DNA of 64,000 nucleotides, from assembly GCF_018687715.1 (NCBI RefSeq), contig NC_056752.1, forward strand, positions 39,964,501-40,028,500, given 5' to 3'. The notes beneath the pieces were generated by a model, which saw only the letters and a list, made by a program, of their open reading frames with translations, was not told the DNA's origin and made no database searches. How positions within the stretch are numbered: the first letter of the stretch is position 1; each line of letters begins with the position of its first letter. Made by a program: the position numbers and the translations under genes. Origin of the DNA: Carya illinoinensis (Eukaryota; Streptophyta; Magnoliopsida; Fagales; Juglandaceae). Below are positions 12,379-22,674 of the stretch, piece after piece.

Positions 12379-13353
12379 TGTTGAAGTATATGGCTCAAGG
12401 GGGTATTTTTATAATTTTTTAAATATGTCCATACGTCTAGGGTTAGTATAAATAGACATTATATAACCCTGAGTGACTGATAGTGAGTTTCGTGCCGCTC
12501 ACTCCTTGTGGATGTAGGTGATCGGTGCAAAACTGTAAGTGCACAATATCTATGTTTTATAATAAAGTGATGAGAAGAGTATCGTCGTTAGGGATTGGAA
12601 ACTTACTCTTGACAAATATCGAAATTATATTAATCTCGATTTTATCTAGAGAAGTCACTAATATTTTTGTAATTGTAATTTAAAATAAAATCAATTCAAA
12701 GAAAAATACGCAAAGGAAAAGAAAAATGATATTCAAAGATCAAATTAATGAGAAAGAAAACTTATAGGAAATTGATTTCACCTAATCCCTCACTATGCTT
12801 TACTTATCTAACTAATTGAATTTAATTCTCTCTGTTTGTTAACAAATCTCTAATTCATCCAAAAGCCTCTTTCGATAGTCAATTGAAAATTAGTCTTGCT
12901 CGTCATTTTACACAAAAGTATGTAAATTAATAAAGCAAGAAAGCAATAAGACTAATGATTTTAATACTACATAGATTAATACAAATCTTTCGATCTCTAT
13001 ATTTACCTATGCTGAAATATCCAAGATCTATCTTATAATTTTCTCTTTCGATAGCAAATCACAAGATTAAAATCATCTAATTAATAGCCAGTTAATTAGA
13101 AGCAATAAACTTATAATAAATTAGACAAACAAAGACAGAATTACTTTAATAGTATAGAAAATCAAGCATAGTTCGGAACTAGATTACATCGTTTTTCTAG
13201 AATAAAGAAAATTAGTTCATGCTAAAATTTAAATTCAACATAAACAAATTGACCATAACTTTTTGAGAATAATGAAAGGAAAATAAACATTGAAAAATAC
13301 TCCTCGCAGTCCCAGCCTCTTAATCGTAGCGTCCTCCAAATGAAAGGAAAAAA

Positions 13354-13396
<43 letters not shown>

Positions 13397-14191
13397 GCAT
13401 GCATCTATGATCCCAGCAGAATCAATTAATTTCTCTACATGTCTATTCGTGCGTGCAGTGCGTGGAACTCGTTCAAACGGATGGCTTGAAATCTGCTACG
13501 TCTTCCTTAAAATAAAAAATGACAGGCAAAAGCTGCTTCATTCCTTCCATAAAGACCAAGTCAAACCCGCTTGCTGCCTTTCCACGTCCAAGAGCATATC
13601 AAAGCTGTTTTGCATCTGTTCCGTGCAAACTAAGAACCCAGCATACGTCTCGCATATTATCATCAGCTTCTAAGCTTTTTACCAAGTCAAATTTCCAAAA
13701 ATAAAAAGGGCCCCACATACACGCAAATCATCTCCTTTCCATGTCCAAGACCAAGTCAAATAATCTCATTTTCTTTTGCTTTTTTGTCCAATCACTTTTT
13801 TTTCTTTTTTCTTTTTTTTTAATTCCTTCAATTTTTGGCTTTTAATCTCAACTTGATCTTTATCTTCAAAATAGTTCTGATGACCAGCTCTCATATTCAG
13901 ATAAATCTTAATTTAAATGAGAGGGTCCTTAGATGATAGGCTTCTAAAAATTTGATCTTTATTTTTTTCAAATCTGAAATAAAATTTAAATAATAACAAT
14001 GAAGCATAAAATTAACAAAAGTATATAAAATTATACTAAAGTTTAGAGTTAAGAAGTGATAAAATATACTAAATTATGCAATTTATCAATAGGCACATCG
14101 CCGAACCACGTTAAATCTCTATGTCGATTTCTATTTTTCTCTTTTAATCATTCTGTATAATTTATTAGTAATTGCTACATATTTCACAACA
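12379..14191 (+). mobile_element. copia solo LTR C with perfect GATAG target duplication
   Basis: TGTTGAAG at 12379 and TTTCACAACA ending at 14191 are flanked on both sides by GATAG (12374-12378 and 14192-14196). Within it are a TATA-like box (AGTATAAATAG, near 12447) and GGATGTAGG...GCCGAACCACGTTAAATC, a stretch common in copia LTRs near the transcript end. That stretch is itself interrupted by element D. Without D the LTR is only about 240 bp. No internal region is present. Confidence 0.85.
12519..14088 (+). mobile_element. 1.57-kb solo LTR-like element D, copy 1 (full length)
   Basis: It starts TGATCGGTGCAAAACTG and ends GCAATTTATCA. It is flanked by GTAGG (12514-12518) and ATAGG (14089-14093), a 5-bp duplication with one change. 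It interrupts copia LTR C so cleanly that the LTR reads through when D is removed. No coding sequence is visible. It contains a (CT)n run at about 13356-13391. A second copy lacking the last part sits at 40754-42160. The TG..CA ends and 5-bp duplication fit a solo LTR or a non-autonomous LTR element; I cannot name the family. Confidence 0.8.
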
Positions 14192-14933
14192 GATAGAATC
14201 TTGGTTTGGGCAAGATAGTTATGGAACAAGTGTATTTTTAAGGATTTGTCGAGGCCCAAAATTTTTGGAGAGAAAGCCCGAGCCATAATAACCATGCTAG
14301 AATTCCCTTCACACACATTCTTGATCATGCTTCACGTCCGTTTTATTCAAGGCATGCACGTTCCTATCCCCACGACACTCACAACAGCTTGCATGGGGGA
14401 TATACATTCATGTTATGCAATTTTTCGCCCTCTCTCTTTTTTTCCTTTAGGGTTGTTTTCTCCAATCACCTCTATAAATACTCCCAAGTGTTTTATCTCC
14501 TGCATGGTTGCCGCAGCCTTGAATTCTACAATTAAACTCCTCTACAAAATTTTTCTTCCTCCCATCACGGCCTTAGGGGCCCACACATTGCACCACCTTG
14601 AAGCCACAACAGTCCCAGCACTGCACCACCTGTCCCACCCCACATGGCCATCGTACCCATAGGAAGACCTGCCAAGACCTCACCGACATATCTAGCCATG
14701 AACCCATGTCAGACAACACCACCCTCAACCTCATCGAGGGACCTCTATTTTTGCATCTCAAAACAGAGCACGTCCTCTCGTGTGGTGACACCAGCCACGA
14801 CAGGGGAAGCCCAACAACGCCGACGCTCCAATAGCTCCATGATCTGTCGCTGCCCAACCACCTTGTCGTTGTCGCCTTGTTGCCCCCTTGGTGAATATCC
14901 CATGCGGTCTTGCTCTCCCTTTCACGGCTTACG

Positions 14934-15277
14934 TGTTGCGCCTCCGGCCTGTTCAAAAATCACACAAAACTATATTTAAGTGGTTCAGAAAATTGTCTAC
15001 GTCTACTGGAGCCTCTTTTATAGAATTTATACGAGATTTACAAAAACTCTACAAATTCTCTTTCTCTCCCTCACGTACTCACTTCCTCTCTATTTTCCCC
15101 ACTGTATTTTTTTCACAACTGAGCTCTCTCCTATTTATGAGAGAGAGCAGCCTACAATTTATTTCGGTGCAGCAATTTGCTGTAGAAATCGTGTGGGTTT
15201 TGGTGGCTGCAATTGGTGCCTAACAAAACAAAACACCAAACGGTGCAATTTGCATTCACACTTGGGTTGATTTAACA
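14934..15277 (-). repeat. 3' LTR of copia B (left in the window)
   Basis: It begins TGTTGCGCCTCC and ends GATTTAACA on the plus strand, and pairs with 19972-20314. The purine tract (minus strand AGGTGGAGGGGGTGTGAT) abuts its inner edge at 15278-15295, the expected place for plus-strand priming. Confidence 0.92.
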
Positions 15278-15295
15278 ATCACACCCCCTCCACCT
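15278..15295 (-). promoter_or_regulatory. polypurine tract of copia B
   Basis: On the minus strand this reads AGGTGGAGGGGGTGTGAT directly before the 3' LTR start TGTTAAATC. It is the plus-strand primer of reverse transcription. Confidence 0.8.
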
Positions 15296-15409
15296 AAGTG
15301 TATCATACCAGGCTGCTTGCAAACTGATTCATTCTTCAAATTAATGTACCTCTTTCTTTGACATGAGAGACTTCTGCTATCGAATACACTCCAATGCACT
15401 TGAGGGTGC

Positions 15410-18400
15410 TCAACAGTATACAATACTGATCAAGTCCAAACAGTTTTGGAACTTGATCCCTGTGACAAATTTCGTCAACATATCTGCTGGATTATCTTTA
15501 GTGCCAATCTTCTGAAGTTTGATGTCCTCTTCTTCTAATATTTCACGCACAAAGTGAAATCGGACATCTATGTATTTTGTTCGAGAGTGATATATTTGAT
15601 TCTTGGCTAAATGAATTGCACTTTGACTGTTACAGTAAACGGTAACCTCTTACCGCTTAAAGCCCAAATCTGTTACCAATCCTTGTAACCAAATGGCTTC
15701 TTTCACGGCTTCTGTTATAGCCATGTATTCAGTCTCAGTTGATGATAGTGCAATTGTCGACTGCAAAGTTGATCACCAACTAACTGGTCCTCCAACCATA
15801 GTGAACACATATCCAGTTATCGATCGGCGTTTGTCAAGATCACCTGCATAGTCTGAATCAACATATCTAGTTACTAGACTATCTTCACTTTTCTCGAACT
15901 TCAAACCAATATCTACAGTCCCTGAAATATACCGTAGAATCCACTTAGCCGCATGCCAATGAACCTTTCCAGGATTATGCATATAGCGACTAACTAAGCT
16001 AACGGCCTGGGAGATATTAGGTCGTGTACACACCATGGCATACATTAAGCTTCCAACAACACTTGCATATGGGACATTCCTCATGTAGTCCCGTTATTCA
16101 TCGGTTTTAGGAGACTGCAATGCACTGAGCTTGAAATATGGAGTCATAGGAGTACTCACCGGCTTCGTCTTCGAGTCGATGTTGAATCATTGCAGTATTC
16201 TCTTCAGATATTGCTTCTGAGTAAGGTGAACTATACCTTTCACCCTATCTCTGCTGATCTCCATCCCCACTATTCTTCGAGCTTCTCCCAGATCTTTCAT
16301 TTCAAACTCATTACTTAACTGAGTTTTTAAACGATTTATCTCCCCTTTGCTTTTACATGCAATTAACATATCATCTACATATAAAAGTAAATAAATGAAA
16401 GATCCATTTGTAAGTTTTCTGAAATATACACAATGATCGTATTGGCAACGAATGTATTTCAAATCCATCATAAAGCGGTCGAAACGCTTGTACCATTGCC
16501 GAGGTGACTGCTTCAAGTCATAGAAAGACTTCTTCAGACTGCATACCCAATTTTCTTTGCCAGCTTCTTTGAATCCTTCTGGTTGAGACAGATAAATCTT
16601 CTCTTCCAAATCACCATGTAAGAAAGTTGTCTTTACATCAAGCTGTGCTAACTCAAGATCATATTGTGCAACCAAAGCTAACAATATCCGAATAGATGAA
16701 TGTTTCACAACAAGAGAGAATACTTCACTGTAGTCAATTCCCTCTGTCTGAGCGTAGCCCTTGGCTACCAACCTAACTTTGTATTGCAATCCATTTTTAA
16801 CAACTTGATCATCTTTCTGATTAAAGATCCACTTAGAACCAATTGTCTTCTTTCCTTTTGGAAGCAGCACAAGCTCCCAAGTCTGGTTCTGGTGAAGAGA
16901 TTGCATCTCTTCATTCATCGCCTTTGTCTATTCAACTTGTTCATTAAACTGTATGACTTCTCTGTAAGTGTTTGGGATCTCACCCCCTTCAGCTGGTAAT
17001 GTATATGTCACATAATCTGCAAAACGTGTCGGTACACGTTTCTCTTGTCTCAGTCTATTGGTTGCTATTGATTCGGGTTGACATGGAGTTACTGTGACTG
17101 GACTATCAACCTCATCTTGTCCATGCTTTCTCAACTTCTTTGAAGTAATAAACTTCACACTCTGCAAATCATCTGATGTTTCGCCATCACTGCTGCCTTC
17201 ATTGGAATCTTTTTGCTTATGTGACTTAAGCATCTCAGATTCGTTGAATGTTACATCTCTACTGATGATTACGTTTTTGGATTCTATGCACTAGAGTTTA
17301 TACCCTTTTACACCAGTACTAAAGCCCAAAAATTTTACTTTTTTGGCTCTAAGATCAAGCTTACTTTCTTTACCATGATAGTAAGCAGGACATCCGAAAA
17401 CGTGTAAAGAGTCATAATCAGTAGCATGTGTACCTCTCCACATTTCAGTAGGTGTCTTCCCGTCATTGGCAGCTGCGGGTAGTCGGTTGATAAGGTGGCA
17501 GGCATATGTCACAGCTTCAGCCCAAAATTGTTTACTGAATCCAGCATTCAACAACATACATCGCACTTTTTCTAGTAAAGTACAATTCATTCGTTCAGCC
17601 ACACCGTTCTGCTGCGGTGTATCTCGTACTATGAAGTGTCTGACAATTCCTTCTCTTCGGCATACTTCCATGAATGGGTCTGAAGTGTACTCACCTCCAT
17701 TATCAGATCTGAGCCGCTTGATCTTTCTGCCGGTCTGAGTCTCAACCATTTTCTTCTAATCAAAGAAGATTTTCAGCACTTCATCTTTATTCTTCATCGT
17801 ATACACCCACACACGATGAGAATAATCATCAACAAAAGTTACAAACCAATGCTTACCTCCCAAGGGTGCATTTTGGGTAGGTCCCCAAACATCGAAATGT
17901 ACATAGTCAAGTATTCCCTGTGTATTGTGTACTGCGGTTCCAAACTTGATCTTCCTATGCTTTCCCAATACACAGTACTCACAGAAAGACAGTTTACCAG
18001 TCTTGGCACCTTTGAGTAAGCCTTACTTCACCAATGTTTGCAAAACTTTTTCTCCAGCGTGTCCCATACGCATATGCCAAAGACTGGTGGTGTTGACATC
18101 TGTCTCATCTAGCTTATCACAGCATGTGGAGGCTCTCCCATCAACAGTACTTCCTTGCAATAAGTACAAGTTTCCTCGTCTCAAGCCCTTCATTGCCACC
18201 TGAACTCCCATTAGTACTTTGAGAGTTCCGTCTTCAATGGTGATTCTGAATCCTTTTGAATCCAGAGATCCCAGTGAAATGAGATTCTTCTGCAAGTCTA
18301 GAACGTACCAACTTCTGTCAGAGTCTTAACGCTGCCATCGTGCAGCTTTAACTGAATGCTACCTATTCCCTGAGTTTTACAGGCACTGTCATTGCCCATA

Positions 18401-19413
18401 AGTACTACTCCACCTTCAATTTTTGTGAAGTCAGTAAACCAGTCCCGATTGGGACACATGTGATAGGTACATCCAAAATCCATAATCCATTCATCGAAAT
18501 GACAAATGGATGATGAACTTATCAAGGAAAAATCTGAATCATCATCTCTGTCCACGACATTGGCTGTAGTGGGTTGATTCTGCTGTTATCCCTTCAGCTT
18601 GGGACAATCTTTCTTCTAGTGTCCTTTGTTGTGACAAAAGGAACACTCGTCTTTGGCGAGCTTTCTGCCAACTGATGAACCATGTGATGTGGCCCGGGTT
18701 TTCGATTAAAAACCTTTCTTCTTTCTGGGATAAATTGATTGTGGTCTCCCTATTGTTGTTAGAGCTTCACTTGATGTATCTTATTGTACATGTTTATCCT
18801 TTTTGTGGTACTTATTGCCAATTAAAGAACTAGATACATCTTTAAAACTAATCTTTTCCTTCCCATACAGTAGAGTAGTAATTAAATGCTCATATGTATC
18901 AGGCAAGGAATTTAACAAAAGTAAAGCTTTATCTTCATCTTCGATTTCAACATCCAAGTTTAACAGATCAGCAAGAATTTGGTTATAACTATTCAGATGT
19001 TCAGACATTGAAATACCTTCACGAAATTGGAATCTGAAGAGCCTTTTCTTCAAGTGCAAATGGCTCTCAATGCTCTTCTTCATGAACTTATCCTCCAATT
19101 TTTGTCAAAGTTTTTTAGTATTTGTCTCTCTCATGACAAAATACTTCTGTTCTTTGGTAAGGCATAATCGGATTGCACTACAAGCTTGGGTATTAAGCTT
19201 CCTCCAATCCTGATCAGTCATATCATCTGGTATATCGCCCAACGCAACATCCAACTCTTGTTGGATGAAAACGTCCATCACTTCACACTGCCACATACCG
19301 AAGTTGTTTGTTCCATCGAACTTCTCAATTTCAAACTTGGCATTTGACACTGTGGACCGACACCCAGAGCTACTGGCATTTTCAGAACTCCTATCTCTTC
19401 CAGATCCTTCCAT
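15410..19413 (-). pseudogene. copia B gag-pol polyprotein (degenerate)
   Basis: The start is the ATG at 19413 (MEGSGRD) and the end is the TGA at 15412-15410. Gag (KFDGTNNFGMWQCEV near 19320) is followed by a CCHC knuckle (CSFCHNKGH, then a stop where Trp is usual, then KKDCP, about 18620). The protease motif reads WIMDFGCTYHMC near 18470, where the family has D-S-G, so the active site is altered. Integrase spans about 17970-17290 (LRSDNGGEY and QNGVAERMN). RT has LLLYVDDMLIACKS near 16385, and RNase H runs to the end (SSTETEYMAI, TKYIDVRFHFV, NPADMLTKFV). The frame is unbroken except for one single-base deletion near 18312. Stops at Trp, Arg or Gln positions are found in gag, the CCHC knuckle, integrase, the RT border and RNase H. 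Confidence 0.92.
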
Positions 19414-19957
19414 TTGAATTTAGAAAATTTAGACAACAAAATTTCAAAATTCTAACCATACGAATGAGTCTGGAATGATCCAAATAGTTGGAAAGCACTA
19501 TTTGATCATTGAAATCGGACTCCAAATGGCTTAGATCTAGCCCAAAATGGATCTGGAAAACAAATGGTCCTGATCGTCTGGCATGTGAGATGCACGCGCG
19601 GTGCGTGGGCGCATGTGGTACACGCGTGGATTCGTTCTAGGGTGCGTGGGGGCACGTGAGGACATGCAATTCATGCGTCTTCCTCCTCTAGGGCGTGTGG
19701 GGGCGCGTGAGGTGTGTGGTCTGCACGCGTCGTCTACCTCCGGGCGCGTGGAGCGTGAGTGGCACTCGTCTTCAACCTCCAGATGCGCGTGGAGTGAGTG
19801 GATGCACGCGCCAATATTCTAGGGGCACGTGTGGACTCCTCCAACCTTCGTTTTGGATTCTGTTTGCCGCAACAGATTCATCTCGACGCGAGGAACACCC
19901 TGGAGTTGTCAAAAATTGATTTTGATCAACTTGAATTTTTGGACAGCTTGACCTAGA

Positions 19958-19971
19958 GCTTTGATACCAAT
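19958..19971 (-). promoter_or_regulatory. primer binding site of copia B
   Basis: On the minus strand, TTGGTATCAAAGC follows the end of the 5' LTR (GGCGCAACA) after one or two bases. It matches the initiator-Met tRNA type site with one change (TCAAAG instead of TCAGAG). Confidence 0.8.
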
Positions 19972-20314
19972 TGTTGCGCCTCCGGCCTGTCCAAAAATCA
20001 CACAAGACTATATTTAAGTAGTTCAGCAAATTGCGTACGTCCACTGGAGCCTCTTTTATAGAATTTATACAAGATTTACAAAAACTCTACAAATTCTCTT
20101 TCTCTCCCTCAATTACTCACTTCCTCTCTATTTTCCCCACTGCATTTTTTTCACAACTGAGCTCTTTCCTATTTATAGGAGAAAGCAGCCTACAATTTAT
20201 TTCGGTGTAGCAATTTATTGCAGAAATCATGTGGGTTTGGTGGTAGCAATTAGTGCCTAACAAAACAAAATACCGAACGGTGCAATTTGCATTCACACTT
20301 GGGTTGATTTAACA
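19972..20314 (-). repeat. 5' LTR of copia B (right in the window)
   Basis: This is the partner of 14934-15277 with the same ends. TATTTATAGGAGAAAG near 20172 carries a TATA-like motif in plus-strand reading. On the minus strand the LTR begins TGTTAAATCAACCC. It has about two dozen differences from its partner and one single-base indel. Confidence 0.92.
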
Positions 20315-20954
20315 TTACAAACCTCTTTCTCTCTCTATCTCTCAACATACTCTCTCTCACTCCCATGCTTAGCCACTCAAATCAATGGTAGTTTCGCCTA
20401 ACCACCGCGATCCGTTGTCGCACGCTCACCTTCACCGATCCACAGCTCGGTCATGCCTTGCTTTGCCGCACGGTGTCTTCGTTTTGAATTTCCTTCTTAG
20501 GTGAGAGGTAGCTTTCGGGTTTTATAAATATTTTGCTATTTACGTTGCTGTTAGGTTTGCATGCACGAGGTTGTAAAATTACTGGCAAGTCTGATGATTT
20601 CGGTTTTGGATGCACCTTTTATTGAAATTAGACTAGCCTTAACTTGAGATGGGGGTGTTTTATATATATATATATATATATATATTAGGGGTGAGAATCG
20701 GCCGGTCCGGACCGGCCATTTTTTGACCGGACCCGGTCCGGTCCATTTTTAGGAGGACCGAAGTCATTCGGTCCGGTCCCGGTCTAGGGGTTTTCCACCC
20801 CAGATCGGACCGAATGAAAAAAATAAAAAATAAATAAATATAATTTATATAAATAATTTTATAAATTGATTATATAATTTTTTACTTATACTAATATTTA
20901 TAATTATATACTAATACTAATAGTCTAATATGGTATTAAAAAAATAAAAATTCT

Positions 20955-21090
20955 ATGTGCAGTCACTTTCGTGCACTCTTTTGTGCACTCCAGTGATATG
21001 ATTGGTTGGATATTAAAAAAAAATTAATCCAACCAATCATATCAGTGGAGTGCGCAGAGAGTACGCAAAAGTGACTGTATGTAGCATTGC
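20955..21090. mobile_element. small palindromic MITE inside element E
   Basis: GCAGTCACTTTCGTGCACTC...GATTGGTTGGAT on the left is mirrored by ATCCAACCAATCATATCA...AAAAGTGACTGTATGTAGC on the right, leaving only a short loop. It would fold into a nearly perfect hairpin. The GCTACATACAGTC end is shared with the element at 37972-38160. Confidence 0.7.
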
Positions 21091-22174
21091 TCTAAAAAAA
21101 ATAATACTAATAGTCTAATATTATAATATACTATAGTTATACTTATACTAATATAGACTATATAGTTATATTAAATACTATAAGTAATACTAATACTAAT
21201 ATATAGCTAAATCACTATAAGTATTACTGTATAACTATATATATTTAGTATGAATGTATTATTATATTCTTTAATGTATAACTATAATATATAGCACTAC
21301 TATATATATTAATATATTAACATATTATAAGAGTTATAGTATAAATTATAATATAAAAATTATAATATACTAAATCACTATAACAATATAACTAATACTA
21401 ATATATAGCTATACAATTAGTCTACTATTAATACTATTATATAGTTATACTTTTCACTATAATTAGTATTAATATATAGTTATATAGTTGTACTAATACT
21501 ATTAGTCTATTATATAGTCTAAGACTCTTAAGTCTAATATAGGATATATAGTTAAAACTAATACTAATATTATTAATACTAATAATGTAGAAAATAGTTA
21601 TACTAACTGATTGATTCAACATAACTAATACTACTGATATAATATAGCTATACTAAATTACTAATAGTTTAATACAAATTAATAATAGTTATACTAACTG
21701 ATTGATTCAACATAACTAATATTACTAATACTAGTATAAGTTTATAACTATATATATTACTAATAGTTATAGACTATCAGTATAGTTTATAAATTTTTAT
21801 AGACTATACTCATAGTCTATACTAATCGTAAATTATAATACTAATACTATAAGTAATACTATACTAATTTATACCATAACTAGGACTGTTCATCCGGATC
21901 GGGTTTTACCCGGTCCGGACCGGAACCCAGATAACCGAATTTTCGGTTATGGTTTTCAGCCCGGATTTGATCCGGGTCGAAACCCGGGTGTACCCGGGCC
22001 GGGTACCAGGTTTTAAACCCAGAACCCGGGTTTAAAACCCGGTACCCGGTGTTTCTACTCAGATTTGCAGCTCCAAACTGCTACAAACCCAGTGCATACT
22101 CTGGCCGGTGATAGCAACGCCGGCCATTTCCAACTAAATGTAGCAGCCGCCTTCTTCCCTCGCCCTTGACTCAC

Positions 22175-22465
22175 TTAGTCACCGCCACCAACCCTCCTCT
22201 TTGAAGCTGACGACGTTTTCAGCCCCAGAGCCTTCTTCACCCTGCTGGCCGCGGACGAAGTCAGCGACCTCTGCAGCGAAGCCGAATGCGAGATCGCAAG
22301 AGCCCGTTCGGTTTCCTCCGATTGCGGGATGTAGGTCAACGGCCGCGTACCGGTGCTCCAACACATGGCGACAAGGATCTCATAAGCAGTTTGCGAGGAT
22401 CTCATAAGCAGCTCGGAGTCCGAAAGATTCGAGCCCGGGTCGTCGAACGGGAAGGGCAGGCCTTC
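22175..22465 (-). pseudogene. captured N-terminal fragment of a plant unc-13/MUN-domain (DUF810, PATROL1-like) gene
   Basis: The minus strand reads LPFPFDDPGSNLSDSELL, then TAYEILVAMCWSTG, LTYIPQSEE and LQRSLTSSAASRVKKALGLK, followed by a Ser/Lys/Arg-rich run. From memory of the family this matches the N-terminus of plant DUF810 proteins, whose conserved features are a Leu-Ser-Asp segment, TAYEI(L/F)V, a SLQRSLTS(T/S)AAS stretch and KKALGL. These proteins act in vesicle traffic; one (PATROL1) moves a proton pump to the plasma membrane. Only about 90 codons are present, without the MUN domain. A short duplication of AGGATCTCATAAGCAG (22374-22410) interrupts the match between the Ser-Asp-Ser-Glu and TAYEI segments. 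It is bounded by transposon ends, so it is a captured relic rather than a gene. Confidence 0.75.
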
Positions 22466-22612
22466 GACCAGGTATACGTGTTTGCGCTTTTGCTTTGAGA
22501 TTTGAGAAGAGAAGGAATTTCTGTGCAAGAGAGAGAGAGAAGAGAGCGGGGGGGCCCGGGGGGAACTTGGGAATGAAAGAAAAATTCGGTTGGGTACTGA
22601 AGATGCAATGAA

Positions 22613-22617
<5 letters not shown>

Positions 22618-22669
<52 letters not shown>
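22618..22669. repeat. (AG)n microsatellite inside the Pack-type element
   Basis: About 25 AG dinucleotides in a row. On the minus strand it is a (CT)n run upstream of the captured gene fragment, a composition common in plant 5' leaders, so it may have been captured with it. Confidence 0.9.

Positions 22670-22674
<5 letters not shown>

Larger units (their letters stand above)
14934..20314 (-). mobile_element. Ty1/copia element B (Tork/Tnt1-like), complete, minus strand
   Basis: Two 343-344-bp LTRs (14934-15277 and 19972-20314) flank one gag-pol reading frame on the minus strand. Target duplications TTACG (14929-14933) and TTACA (20315-20319) bracket it. The LTRs differ at about two dozen positions by eye (roughly 92-93 per cent identity), mostly transitions. 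A minus-strand primer binding site borders the right-hand LTR and a purine tract borders the left-hand LTR. Coding order is gag, CCHC finger, protease, integrase, RT, RNase H. The frame has one single-base deletion and a dozen or so stops, so it is inactive. Confidence 0.93.

Noticed and set aside
14246..14979. Overlapping ORFs of 111-138 codons on both strands
   Set aside because: They lie in the large solo LTR segment between LTR C and copia B, with no recognisable domain and no shared frame continuity.
19601..20044. GC-rich ORFs of 73-90 codons near the end of copia B
   Set aside because: They sit between the gag start and the 5' LTR, in repeated GCGTG/CACGC sequence of the untranslated leader.
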